This document shows positions 20,986 through 33,208 of a DNA stretch of 64,000 nucleotides, in pieces. The stretch is from Nymphaea colorata. Lineage: Eukaryota > Streptophyta > Magnoliopsida > Nymphaeales > Nymphaeaceae. The notes below the pieces were generated by a model. The model saw only the letters and a program-made list of their open reading frames with translations. It was not told the DNA's origin and searched no databases. Where the stretch lies: assembly GCF_008831285.2 (NCBI RefSeq), contig NC_045143.1, forward strand, positions 23,564,302-23,628,301, in the 5' to 3' direction. Both the position numbers and the translations under genes were made by a program. Numbering within the stretch: position 1 is the first letter of the stretch; each line of letters starts with the position of its first letter.

Positions 20986-22250
20986 GAGAGTCCTACCGTA
21001 GGACTAGTTTAAGTGGGTATAAAAGAGATACCATTTGCTGCTATGATTGCCCCAGCACACCAACAAACCAGTGAATCTCCTTAGTTGAGACAATTGAGAT
21101 TGGAGCTGCGAAGGATCAAATTGGTTCAAGGAAACTCCAACCCATTTAAGTTGAAATTTTTAAAAACTAATTTTGCAAAAAATGACCCAAAATGATGGAA
21201 AAGTTAACATGCAAGACAGTCATTTAGGAAATGTGCTAAAAATGGCTGGTCTTTTACCCAACAACAGACTTTGTGAGCACTAAACTTTGAACATGAGAGA
21301 TCTTCTCTTGCCTTTGAGGTTAATTTAGAAATTTAGTTAATTGTCCTAAACTACTTCAAGTTCAAACACTCTATAGGAAACATTATTTTCACATAGAGTG
21401 GATGTGAGGAGAGAGAAATAGAGGAAGTTAAGATAGAGAGCTAAGAAAGAAAACGATAGGAGAAAGATAAAATATCGGTGGCCTTATCTTCCTTTTGCCA
21501 TCAAGATTAAGAGCTGTCATGGATGTCTGGTATGAGTTCAATGTATATCAGCTAGTACAATGCTCTCAAGTCTCAACCCATTTGCACCTAAAAATAGCAT
21601 CTAGAAGAATCGAACTAAGATAGTTTTTCACCATGGCCAGCTTGTCGACTATGCCCCAGAGGCAAATAGAGATGTTAATAGATTATGTTCAAACTGGAGG
21701 TACTCTTAAACTATATCCAGTTTATGATGTTCCCATCTATCTGATATACTGTTTACTATACTTGTTTTGTGGAAATGCTAGGTTCGAAGTTAGATTTAAA
21801 TATGGATGAAGAAAGGTCTAATATACATGTCCAAATTCGAATCCACATTCGCAATTTAAATCTGATCCAAATCTAAATTTTAAATGTATAAATGAATCTG
21901 AATCCAAGGTTTAAACGAAAATTGAACCACTTTATGATATGTTAAAAACTGACTTCAAAATGAATGAATGCTAGATATATGATATTTATTTAAAACTAAA
22001 TCTGGATTCAAATCAGAATCTGATTGTATGCTATTTATTAAGTTTGAATTTGAGCTATTCTTTTAATTGGATGTTAAATTTTCTTTTTTTCATTTTTTTT
22101 TTGGGAAAACTTGGTTTGGATATCCAATCTTGACATCCATACGAACCGTGCCACTTTGCTACCTTCATTTGTTAGATACATAATTTTATATAAAATCAAC
22201 ACAAATGTCCTATTATTTTGATGAAAGATGGTAATTTCCTGTAGAGGGGA
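20986..22250. other. Noncoding DNA between solo LTR and gene G
   Basis: 20986-21360 is absent from the right arm. 21361-22250 corresponds to 53085-53985 reversed. It includes GATTTGGATC-type repeat sequence (21790-22060). No gene is seen. Confidence 0.5.
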
Positions 22251-22326
22251 TTATCGGAAGAAAAGAGAGAGACTCAGTCATGCTTTATCCTCTTTCCATT
22301 AACTTGCTCTTGAAGGTGAAACAACA

Positions 22327-22702
22327 ATGGTGAATGCTATATTGCAAGTGATACCTGTGTCTGCATCCCTTGTACCAGTTTTAAGTTCGAAGTCCTCTTC
22401 CCATCGTCTTTGCTATAGACGCGATACAATAGTTGTGAAGACTATGCTGCAACAGCTACCCATGTCCGCATCCCTTGTACCAGTGTTGCCACCCAGTGGA
22501 TGTAAGTTTCAGACCTTCATTGATTATCTTACTAGAAGAAGAATAGATAGAAGCAGAGAATTCATGGTTCGTTCTGAGCAGAGCGACACCGAGTTCGAGA
22601 TTGATCGAGTGAAGGCCAAAGAGGCTCTAAAGGACCTCGATCAACAACTTTTGAACTTGTCCCAGAGACAAATTCCAAAAACCAGGTCCCTTTCTTCATT
22701 AG

Positions 22703-22736
<34 letters not shown>

Positions 22737-25182
22737 TTGTTTTTTTCCTTTATCGGTGTTTAGACGTCCCACATACATGAGAACACTTTCTGAATAACCG
22801 ACAGCATCAAAATCCAATTTTTTTTTATGGATAAATAGGCATGAACATAGATCAACTTTAATTTCTAGTTGCTCTCCCAATTGTAGATTGTGGTGCTAAA
22901 TTTCAGGTTTTTGTCCCCACCCATCCTTTCCACACCCCCCCCTCTCTAACCATATACTTAAATTAAGTGTCTTAGTTTGGTCTGACATGCAAAATAATAA
23001 AACTAGGTTTGGCCATCTTACAATTCAGTGAAAGTTGCGTCATGCACTATATCATAAGATATGCTGGTGTTTCTTGCAAAGCATAATCTTTATTTTTATG
23101 TGAAAACTTTAAGGCAATAAAACGTGTTCCCACCCATGTGGTAACTCGTTGAATCCAGAAAGAATGTAAATACGAAGCAATAGGTTGATAATTTTCATTG
23201 GTAATCAACTTCTATAGTTCATAATACAGAAAAGTACACTAGGCAAGCAAACAATGACTTCAATTTGCAAAAAGGGAAAAAAATTGATATGAGCATTTTT
23301 TGCAACTTTTAAGTCAACAAGCACGAGTAGCAACGTGGGTCACTTCCAAAGTCTAAATTGAATGCTTCTGTTGTTTTCATGCCCTCCACTTGAAGTCCTT
23401 TACTCTAGGATCATCCACAAAATAAGACAACAAATTCTCTAGAGTATGCCTAAAAAATGGTTAACTCTTCCTACAATGACATTAATGATTTAAGAATATC
23501 TAAACACTAACTAATCACACTCTGGTTTCTAATGAAAACCAGAATTTAACACACCCTAATCAACTTAAGACCACTAATTCTAAGAAACACCAAAGACAAA
23601 CTAGCAAGAATGGACTGGCTGGGACTAACCAATTGAGACTTCGACCATTGCTCGTTTTCTAATTCCTCCTTGAAACACCTTCAAATGCCATACATCTCTG
23701 ATTTTCGGACAAAGCCAGAAGCTCTAAACACAGTTAAAACACCTAGTTAACTCCTAAATTAGTGTTAGACACAATGCAACAATCAGAATGAGAACTTTCT
23801 AGGACTACCTGATCCCAGTAGACTATCTGAGCTGACTCAGCTGGACTGGGTTCATTTAGATATGGTTAGGACTGCACCAAGCTAGTTTAAAACTTTAAAC
23901 CATATGGGACCTAGCTAATAGCTTTGAAAGAACCATATCCAACATTCAGAACTTGTCCCTTAAGCAAATTCGAAAAGGGAAACATGGTTGGTAAGTATTT
24001 CAACTAAAACCTAGGAAAGTATGAACAATCCGCTTAATCATAGTCCTACTCTAACCTAATGTATGAATGCTTGCTAACACCAGACATTCTCATCTAATTC
24101 AGATAATAAATAACTCTTTAGGACAACCTCTACTGCATCAGCTATTGATGTTGAGTTCTGTTGTCAACGAATGCTTATGGTTGCTTATCCAGCTGTCAAA
24201 ATCCCAGCTAGTTATTGGACTAGTTCGACTGGGTGGTTCAGTTATCTAGTAATTTGTGATTCAATCTAATGACTAGTTCGTCAGACTAGTAGCTAGATAG
24301 CCTAGTCATTATAAATATGGAAATGTATTTTCTTCGTATAGATACTTATGTTTCTGTATTTATGTCCCTATAAATATATATTTATTTATTGACAGTCAAT
24401 TGACTAGTACTAAATCAGACTGACTAGTCCCAATTAGTCCTTTTAGGGTCTTTGAATGGACTATTTGTAACTTCTAGTTTTGCTAACTTAGTCTACGAGA
24501 AATCCCTGTTTAAGGCTGACTGCTTTCTAGTATTTTACTGATGGTAAATTTTTCATATTATGCTTCAAGTTGTTCCAACCCATTTATGAGCACATTCCAT
24601 GATCTATTGATCCATTTTTCTGATAGTGAATAACCCTTATGACGTATGCTTTATCAAAATAACTAGCAATTTTTCTTGTATCTTAGAACATAAAAGAAAC
24701 CTCCAGCCATTGTGTTCCCGTATTGGTTTTCCTTTAGCATTAATCTTTGATGGGTTGTTCTCTGAAACTAGCACTTTCATGGCTTACAAAACATGTATAA
24801 AATGAGATCGTTTACAAAAAAAGTAACAAGTATAATATGCAGTTCATCTGATTGTATCGAATTTATGTGAGAATAATTGTAGATCTTTGTCATTTCAAGC
24901 TGCCAGATGTTTAGTATGACGTTCTTTTAAATGGCTTTGTTCTCAGAGGCAGATATCAAGAAAAGAGAGCCAATTGCTGCTGGGCTGGAAACAGAAGATG
25001 TGCCAGATGTTTCAGGATCATATTTGGCATATATTGCTACCTTTCTGGTCGTAATAACTGTTCTTAATAATATAGCATTCAATATATTTATCAAACCATC
25101 TGTTGATAATAAAGGGCCTCCACCTGCTAGTGCTAGTGCCAAATTGTTCCAGGAGGAGATACGGCAGGTTCCAACATTGTAA
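22327..25182 (+). CDS. Gene G: two-exon gene for a 203-residue single-pass membrane protein
   Basis: Exon 1 is 22327-22702 and exon 2 is 24947-25182, with an intron of 2244 bp (donor TTAG/GTACTC, acceptor TTTGTTCTCAG). Joined phases keep one frame and give 203 residues ending in EEIRQVPTL. Residues 1-60 are Ser/Leu/Val-rich and poor in acidic residues, like an organelle transit peptide, and contain a duplicated SASLVPVL segment (residues 12-19 and 47-54). Residues 87-116 are a charged, helix-prone segment (VKAKEALKDLDQQLLNLSQ), and about 151-172 are one membrane span followed by a Pro/Ala-rich tail. I do not recognise the family; a plastid membrane protein is an inference from the leader. It is the only copy in the window with both exons uninterrupted. 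Confidence 0.65.
22717..22732 (+). repeat. (TC)n tract at the gene-G donor
   Basis: A TC run begins five bases after the GT of the intron and is present with different lengths in every exon-1 copy. It places a variable pyrimidine tract next to the splice donor. Confidence 0.85.
24217..24431. repeat. Cluster of ACTAGT palindromes in the gene-G intron
   Basis: Five ACTAGT sites (near 24219, 24272, 24284, 24404 and 24423) in about 210 bp, with ACTAG/CTAGT half sites between them. The counterpart at about 50015-50225 keeps most of them. No known element is implied. Confidence 0.7.
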
Positions 25183-25462
25183 AGCTAAGAATATGCTTGT
25201 CCATCAATCAAGGAGAAAGAGGATGCAATTTCGTTGCTTGATGTACCTACATTCTTTATGATGCTCATTAAGATGAGACAAGTCATGCATGGTTAGCATT
25301 AGGACAGATGGGTGTCTCCATAGCCATTTTATCCTAACCGTTCATCGAGTATGTGCCTTTGCGGTTTACACCTGCAATCCCATTGTAATTGGTTAATCAT
25401 CTACAATCATGAAACTTTGTGGGGCTATTCGAAGCTTGGTTGGAGCTTTGTTTTTATGGGTT

Positions 25463-25498
<36 letters not shown>

Positions 25499-25733
25499 GT
25501 GTTGTGATGGAATAGGGAGATGAGACCACAATGGCAGGGTCATGGAGGACGGAGCTGCCAGAAGGATCGGAGAAATCCGGGGTTAATGGTGGTGTATTAT
25601 CAATGAGGTGAGGACTAGAAATGGTGGTGGTGTAAGGTTTCACAAGCCGCTAATCAAGGGAGCTGTAAGTGCTAGTTCACTTATCCAGGTTATATTTGTG
25701 TTTGTCTTCATTGTGTAGGTCATCCTTCCTGGC

Positions 25734-25898
25734 TTAGCTGCGATTAGATTTAGTAGACGCTGCAGCAAAACTGGTGCCCGGTGGAATCATTTCAACGGTG
25801 GAAGTATCTTCCTCACCATCCTTCTTAAAGGGGTTGGGCTCTAAAGGCACCGTCTCTCCACTTTTGTTGCTATCTGCGAATTGGTGATCTTTAGGCAT
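25734..25898 (-). CDS. Unassigned 54-residue ORF, arm 2 copy
   Basis: Same frame as 3864-4028, on the minus strand here and tail-to-tail with gene G, whose stop lies 550 bp away. Conserved length in all three copies is mild support for coding, but copies this young would be conserved anyway. Confidence 0.3.
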   Translation of the reverse strand: MPKDHQFADSNKSGETVPLEPNPFKKDGEEDTSTVEMIPPGTSFAAASTKSNRS

Positions 25899-27007
25899 AC
25901 ATCTTCTAAGGTCAATACTGGTTATGTATAAAACCAGTACGTTTCAGACAAAAAAATATTAAATTAACAGAATATACTTTGTCTATACAAACAACCTAGA
26001 AATCAAGAACTTGGGAGAAAAACTCAAGAAAAGCCAGAAAATAAAAACATTTTCCTACAGGCTTCAAGCAGCCTGTGGAAGCCGATGACCATTGTCGATC
26101 GCAATGGGAGGAGAAAGCCATTATATGAAATGAAGATTTCTCATAAGATTCGGTTCAGATTTGACTGGAAGATCCCTATTGGTAACGAGTCCAAGCTTGC
26201 GTCGGATTTTGAAAAAAAAGAAAAAAGAAACAGAAGCTGCTTAGGTGTCTGACCAAAGTACTGTTGGACTCTAGAATAGATGCACAAGGTATGAGGCTTT
26301 TGTCTACTCCATGAATCTTCGTCATGGTCTGGAAAGGAAAATATGATGAACAAGATAAGGCACTGATGGGGCGAGGCTGGAGATTATGATGTCAATCCAA
26401 ATGTTAGAGCCCACCATTGCAAGTGAGGCAAAGGTCAACTCTAGTTCAAATTTTTTGAACTGCCAATCCCATGTGCGTCTATATGGTTGTGTTTGATAAC
26501 CTCTGATCTAAGATTGAAGGTTGCATCAAAAGATGTGTTTCTCAAGATCGTCAGTTTAAACAAATTGAGGATTTTGTAATGTTGATCTAAAATCCATTAA
26601 AAACCATGGATTTAAGGTCGGATGGGAGGGTGATCCATTTGAGATATTAGGAATCTCAGATCACTATGGATTTCAGATCCATGGTAAAACAAACACTCCT
26701 TATACAGCTTATAAGTATGTTAATAAATCCAATTGAGACCCCATATTCAACCGAACCAGATTTCAAAAAAATAAATGAAAAAAATTGATATTCGATTAGG
26801 ATTCTGATTGGATTCAAATATAAAAAATGACATTCGATCGGATTTGGATACAAGGAAATATTGGCCTGATTCTGATTCAGATTATAATTTTGAATAAATA
26901 TTTCATCTTTGATCCACACAACGATGATCAAATTCTTAATAAAAATAGACGAAATAAAAGGAAGAAGAAGAAGAAGAAGAAGAAGAAGAATAGATTAAAG
27001 AGCAGGC

Positions 27008-27215
27008 TTAGAGGAAAGAGGAAGTGGGTTGAAGTACATGCCATTTGAGCTCCTTCTGAACGAAGCCACAAGGCTCGTAGAACCCTCTGGCCGCACTCCA
27101 GTATGACCTTGTAGCATCCAACGGATCTGCTGGGAACCCAACGTCTCGTCGGCCAAAGTCCCATCCCTCAGCCGGCCGAGTCGACGACGACGTCCTCGAT
27201 GTCCCACCTTGCCCC
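27008..27215 (-). pseudogene. GNA1: GNA1 3'-terminal fragment, arm 2 copy
   Basis: Inverted twin of 2545-2751 with the same frameshifts, so the decay predates the duplication. Only the RGFYEPCGFVQKEL part stays in the gene's frame. Confidence 0.85.
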
Positions 27216-27734
27216 CAGGACAAATAGCAATGCTAGTACATCATATTCAAACCGGAGGTATATCCGCTTTATGGATGTTCCCATGTTCGGATTCCATCTG
27301 ATATGCTCTTTCCTGTGCTTGTTTCATGTATGTTATATAACAAGTTTGGATTCCAAGTTAGAATCAAATATGAGTGAAGAACGGTCTAATATACCATGTA
27401 CAAATTTGAATCGCCGTTCGCAATTCAAATCTGATCCAAATATAAACTTACAAGCGAATCTGAATCCAAAGTTTAAACGGAATTCAAACCGCATTATGAT
27501 ATCTTAAAAACTGACATTCCAAATGAATGAATGGTAAATATATGATATGATATTTATTTTGAAACCAACTCTGGATCAAAATCAAACTCCGATCATATGT
27601 CATTTATTAAACCCAAATTCAAGCCATATTTTTTAATTGGATATGTCATATGTTGGTGATTCCAAAGATGGGGGATTACTAGGAGGAGGATCGGAGAGAT
27701 GGGCATGCTCTATCCTCTTTCCGTCATCTTGTCC

Positions 27735-28069
27735 ATGAAGGCGACAGTCAAGCACTACACGTGTCTCAATTCCTTACACCAGTTTCGAGTTCCAAATCAT
27801 CTTCCCAACATCCTTGCTGCAAACGCGGTACATGAATCATGAAGGCTATGTTGGAACCTCTACATGTCTCTGCGTCCCTTATATTAGTGTCACCGCTAAG
27901 TTTGGAAGCTTCATAGGTTGTTTGGCCAGAAGAAGAGCGGAGGATTCACACTTAGAGCCGAACAGAGCGACACCCTGTTCGAGATTGATCCGACTCCATA
28001 ACAAAGAGTCTTTACAGGAGCTCGATCAACAACTTTTGAGCTTGTCACAGAAACAAATTCTCAAAACTA
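27735..28069 (+). pseudogene. Decayed exon-1 relative of gene G, arm 2 copy
   Basis: Twin of 1690-2024. It lies 2.5 kb downstream of gene G in the same orientation, as if from an older tandem copy of the gene. It ends at the arm boundary where unrelated sequence (TGACAGCATGAG) begins. Confidence 0.65.
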
Positions 28070-31000
28070 ATGACAGCATGAGAAGAGTTCAAATGATTTT
28101 AAAGTATATCTCTTTGAACAATTTATTTTCTTGACTATTTAAAATTTTTACATTTCAAGCATGTCTTTCTAGGATCGCTACCATTTGGAGTTCATTAAAA
28201 TACTCCTAAGTCCATAGTTATACTTTGAGGGCATTATTTTTTTTAACCAAACTCAGTTTAAATATCTTCAAATCTCACTTAATCTGTTAAAATTCATTAA
28301 AATTGAGCACACATGCATGTAGGACTTGGTTAACGTTCAAAAAATATTGGAATGTACAAAGCAAAGAGCTAGTTATTTGTTTGGTTACCTCCAGTAAAGT
28401 TGTTGGAAACAGCAGGGCCTCCTACCAATGGACGAGTTTTTCATTGCTTTCTCAGCATCTAATAGGCAAAGCCATAATTGACTCTGGGCCACCTGCCTTC
28501 CCATAAAACCCAGCTATTGCCATGTACTAGAAGGAGACAACTATGCACTTGATTGCCTTCAGATGTAAAGAAACTATTGATCCATCCTCATCGTCATCAT
28601 CTTCTTCTTCTGCTTCTTCTTCTTCTTCTTCTTCTACTACTACTACCATTATGTACTCAGTAACATCTCAGAAGTCGGGACTGTTTTGGGATTCCGTGAA
28701 ACCTACCTACAAGTGTGCTTGGGCACTGCCCCACTGCCTTCACCTTCCTCCTCTAGTGTCTTTTGTTTTTTGTTTTTTCCTTTTCTTCTTCTATAAGTGC
28801 TTGCTTACAATAAACGTATTAACCATAAAGGCAGATCCCCAATGTTTCTCTATACGAGAATTAGAATATTTTTCAATCACATGCAGCCGAAAAGTGCATT
28901 CTACTTGGTAGCTTATGAATTCATGCACGACAGATACATGAAGATAATGGTGCTTCCTTGAAAAGATCGGTAGGTAAAATCTTCACATGAGATGCCTCTT
29001 TACACTAAAGAATTTGGTTCGAGATACAGGGACTTCATGTTGTGAAAAATTTCTTCAAACTGTACTGGTCAGTAGACATCCATCATTTAGTTAGGAATTT
29101 TTCTATGCATGTTTATTTCTTAAGAATTGGTCCTCCCCCAAAAAATATTACTGTTAAGTTGGTGACGGCATCCTAATCAATGGGGCCACCAAATGAAGGG
29201 ACTTTTGTTTATTGAAGAAGTTAATCGTTTTTTAAGGTCCTTATTCCCCGAATAAGAGATGTTAGCCCTCCTATCAGCAAGTCTGCTCGGGCTGCTATTG
29301 ATTTTGCTTCTACTAATCAAAATATGTCTTCTATACCATAGGTCGGACTTTCTTCAGTGAGCCGTATTCCATTACACTCTTGTTAAGTATGACCTCTTGG
29401 TCTGCTATTGTCCTTCTTAATTGTTCTCTAAGTATAATATTTTATTAAAACACAAAAATAATGAAGAAAACTAAGTTTGATCCTCTTAAAGTTCAGCAAA
29501 AGTTGTGTCATGCTCTTTACCATAACTAAGGTATGGTTGGTGTTAAAACCTAGGAAAGTATGCATGATCCACTTAATCGTAGTCCTAATCTAACTTAATA
29601 TGCATATAAATGCTTGCCAACACCTAATGTTTTTCATTTAATTTAGATAATAAATGAGTCTTTAATTAAGACAAATTCTGCCGCATCTGCTATTGATGCT
29701 GAATTCTATTGTTCAAAGGAAGCATATGGTTGTTTATCTATAATTGCATTTTACATGCCACGGTTTACCTACACTTCAGAAGAGATCACGATCATGATCT
29801 TGTTCGAATATTGTAGGCAATTAAAAGACAAGTAGACAAAAAAAAACGATGATATTGTTGTTAAAATAGAATTGGACATAATCCTTTCTAACAATCAATT
29901 GCTTCACCTAAAAATCAAAGGATAAATTAAACGACATAACTTGAGGGAGATTGAAGGCCACATTTGCACATTTGCAACTCTTGAGTCCACGTCTATGAAT
30001 TGTTAGTACACATCATGTCTGTGAGACAATTCATGCTAAAAAGGGAACTATATATTGCATTCACTTAATTAGGCCTTAGCTGGCTCATTTTGCCCCCATC
30101 GACCTCAAAAGTACGCAATCCTTAGACTTAATTTTACGGTCACATGAGGTTAAAAATGACTTATTTCTAGAGTTGCCACTATCAATGGTACCGGTGCTTT
30201 TCGCATAGCGGCATGACATCTGGTGCTCCTAGTGGCACCAAAATAGCAGATTGAGTTGCGTGCATACAAGTATTAAAAGGTGAATCTGGGATGTTTGTGA
30301 AAATCTTTTTATGAAGTGATGGACATTTTATAAAATTCACAAATAACGTCAGAAGGGATTTCTTAATGAGCATTTTGTAATAATTTGTGGGTGAAGTATA
30401 ATACTTAAAAGTTCAGTAACATTTGAAAAGTGAGGACAATGTTTGCACACTATTTGGAATAGTGGGAATAGGAGGAATTTCAGAATAGATAACCTTGAAA
30501 TTGTGAGGAATAAAGCAAACATTTTGAGAAATATCTTAGTTCTTAAAAAAAATAGAAGTATACATATAATAATTAAATTTTGTAAATAGAAAAAACAGTA
30601 ATGATATATGCAAAAATGAAGAAATCTATATGCATGCCATTCAAGAGGAAATGGCAATCTGAGAATGTAGCGAGATCTTTGAACGAGTGCTTGGGGCTGG
30701 CGCCTCAAATACAAGGACCCAACTTCTTTTTATTATTTTAGTGTAATTCTACTTTTCTGTATTTAACTCAAATATTTTTGTGTATATTGAAGACTGATTA
30801 CTAATTAATGGGAATGGAGATATTTTTATTGGTTTGAAACTTTAAACATGAAAACAGCTAGCTTAATTGGAGATCACTAAAGAGGTAAGAGAGTAAATCT
30901 TCTGTTATCCTTTGTATCCCTTGCAGCTTATGGAATTGCAAAGAGAAATATTCAGTTCAAAAATTTGTGAAAAGAAATGGTGATCATGAGTCATGTATTA

Positions 31001-31622
31001 CTTGTAGATTGTAGACTGATACTACATTTAGTGAATCTAGTGGGGGCCACTTCTAAGGAAGGATTGGCCATTTTTCTCCCTATTGTTGGCTGTAGATTTT
31101 GCTTCCATAATGTTGTGGTTTTGTTTGTTTGTTTTTTTAATAAGGTGCACTGCCTTAGTTGGCTACGGTCTACCATTATGGACCTATGACAAGTTGCAAA
31201 AGTTGAGGTTGTGTCTTGATGATACCCTAAAAAAGTGTCATATTTTGAAAACCAAGTTTTGTGAAGACATGCTTTTTGTCTAGTTTCCAAAACCTGCTTT
31301 GTGTAAGGAGAGGTGGGGAGGGGTTATTTACGCCCTTTTGAAAAAAAAATCATTTTTTCAGAACTGGGTTTTTCAAGAATTCAGTTTCGACCATCTCCCA
31401 AACATGCTTTAAATGTGGTTGGAGGCAAAACAACATTTTTCTTTCAAAATGACGTTTAAGAGAGTCACCCAAACACACCTTAAATGCATGCATCAGTAGG
31501 CAACTAGATATTGGTAGTAAGGATATATGATTCCCATGTCCTCAAGAATAAAACTGTATGTAACAGGGCTCCAGTTTACTTTGGTTTGATATATAACTTA
31601 TTAGAGGCTTATTTGTCTTCAG
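28070..31622. other. Noncoding DNA with a (TCT)n tract and dispersed repeats
   Basis: 28576-28640 is a TCA/TCT/ACT trinucleotide run that creates a poly-Ser frame. About 29440-29745 is a diverged third copy of intron sequence of gene G (see separate entry). 31200-31480 has T/A-rich fold-back-like text with CCAAACA words. I searched by eye for phototropin LOV exons upstream of 31623 and found none. No gene is supported. Confidence 0.45.
29440..29745 (+). repeat. Diverged copy of the gene-G intron repeat
   Basis: AAAACCTAGGAAAGTATG (29546-29563), CCACTTAATCGTAGTCCTAA, GATAATAAATGAGTCTTTAA and TCTGCTATTGATGCTGA match 24006-24170 in order, with about 20% differences, and GCAAAAGTTGTGTCATGC resembles 23025. 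The same element therefore exists outside the inverted repeat and is a dispersed repeat rather than gene-specific intron sequence. Confidence 0.6.
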
Positions 31623-32943
31623 GTGAAAGCCACTGCTGAGAATGTTGATGAAGCAGTTCGTGAACTTCCATATGCGAATTTGGTAAGGTACTGTTTCTGT
31701 GATGGAAAATAGTTAGCATACCTTCTGCAAAATAGTTCATCGTTTCCTGGGGTGTTCCCTTGTGAATACATCTACATTGGATTTTTAGGAAAACAATGGG
31801 AAGCTTGCATCAAAAGCATAATCATTGCAATGGGCATCAGCTCAAAATAAATCTCAGGAAGCTCAGGCAGAAATGAAATTCCCAAGACTCCTAGAGAGAC
31901 AGAAAATTGAACATAAGAAATTTCATATATATAACAAGTGCATATGAATTATGCAAGCATACCATAGTATAAGACGTTAGCAGTTGGGGCTGTCAACATT
32001 CAGGCAGTGTGGGCAATCTTGATAAGCAATATAACAACAAAAAGTATTCAGACAAACGCACACGCACATAAGTATATACATATAAGACATAGTACTGCAA
32101 ATATATACACACATAATTTGTACATAGATAAATAACCTTCTTATATTCCTTTCTAACATAATCACAGTCCACTTTATCTGCTTGATGCGGCCATTGAAGT
32201 ATATGAAACTCTTGTCATCACAACACAATTTGGTTTCCTTCATATGGACCACCATATCTCTGAGTAGTTGTCTCAACTACACTATTTCTGTGTAAGTAGG
32301 TGCCATGGCTTTATACTCTGCTTCAGTAAATAATGGTGATACATTCTGTTGTTTCTTACAGTGTGAAGACATGAGAGATTCTCCTACAAATGCACAAAAC
32401 ATATATTTTTCAAGGGATCTTCTGCTTTCAGTTTAACTTTATACCCTCATTATCAACCTATCATTTTCTTATCTATTGGTAACTATTGTATGTCCCCACT
32501 GTTGACATGTTTTAATGCTTCTAGTTCTCTATGCATAGCTTGCCATCAATTTTATCTTTTGCTTTATTATAATTACATGACCCAGAATAGGAATGCATGG
32601 TCATTAAGCAAGCTCTAAATCTTAGGTAAAATGGATTCGTAAGGCAGTAACCTATTAGGAATTTTATGTACTCATTAGGATATTCATAGTGGCTTGGCTT
32701 GTTTGGTTGATTTGGAAAATTGAACACATTCATCATGACAATATACAATAGAAAAGCAAGTTGTGATTGTTTGCAACAGTGGCTAATGCAAAAGCAATTA
32801 AAATATGTATCCATTGTCATGCATGGGTGTTAAGTTTTATGAGAATGCATACAAAGAAGGGAGAACTTCATGCAGTTGTGACATGCTTTCCTACTTCATA
32901 TCTTACAACCATAGCATTGGATGTCACAAGAAGGATTTGAAGG

Positions 32944-33196
32944 TGTTGACATATGTTGTATTTGGGTCACCTATCCGGGTCTGGATCTAGACCTGATCCA
33001 GTGTGTTACTGTTATGGCTCTACTTAACCTGTGTAAACCCTAATTTTGGTGTGTGAATGAAAGTTTATGAGAGAGTGTGTCTGGTTGCTAGTATGCACTA
33101 GTCCTCCTCACCCGTGGCTTTTTCCCTATAGTTGACGGGTTTTCCACGTTACATCCATGTGTGTTCATCATTCTACTCGCTTTTACCGTTTCTACT
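32944..33196 (+). repeat. 5' LTR of copia A
   Basis: 253 bp, TGTTGAC to TCTACT (the final A of the CA end is mutated to T). Confidence 0.9.
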
Positions 33197-33208
33197 TGGT
33201 ATCAGAGA
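33197..33208 (+). promoter_or_regulatory. Primer-binding site of copia A
   Basis: TGGTATCAGAGA, one base off the common TGGTATCAGAGC complementary to initiator Met-tRNA, directly after the LTR. Confidence 0.85.

Larger units (their letters stand above)
16731..27060 (+). repeat. Left arm of the large inverted repeat
   Basis: Matches 42014-62052 in reverse order and orientation. Checkpoints: 16731/62052 (GGAGGATG), 18675-18866/59943-60090 (MSWMNKPIIYVVDLG frame), 19420/59385+55210, 20650/53990, 21361/53985, 22327/52981, 24067-24249/50220-50400, 24931/49498, 25735/43390, 27050/42020. The left arm has about 700 bp (20660-21360) that the right arm lacks. Similarity looks like 90-95% by eye, clearly lower than in the 1690-5182 pair. 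Confidence 0.85.
24581..28069 (-). repeat. Arm 2 of the near-identical 3.5-kb inverted repeat
   Basis: Inverted partner of 1690-5182. Its first 2.5 kb are also part of the large left arm, so this stretch has three copies in the window. One patch (about 25485-25680) is clearly more diverged from arm 1 than the flanks, while the third copy agrees with arm 1 there. Confidence 0.9.

Noticed and set aside
28543-28911. Poly-Ser 122-codon frame
   Set aside because: Caused by a TCT/TCA trinucleotide run; the remainder shows no domain.
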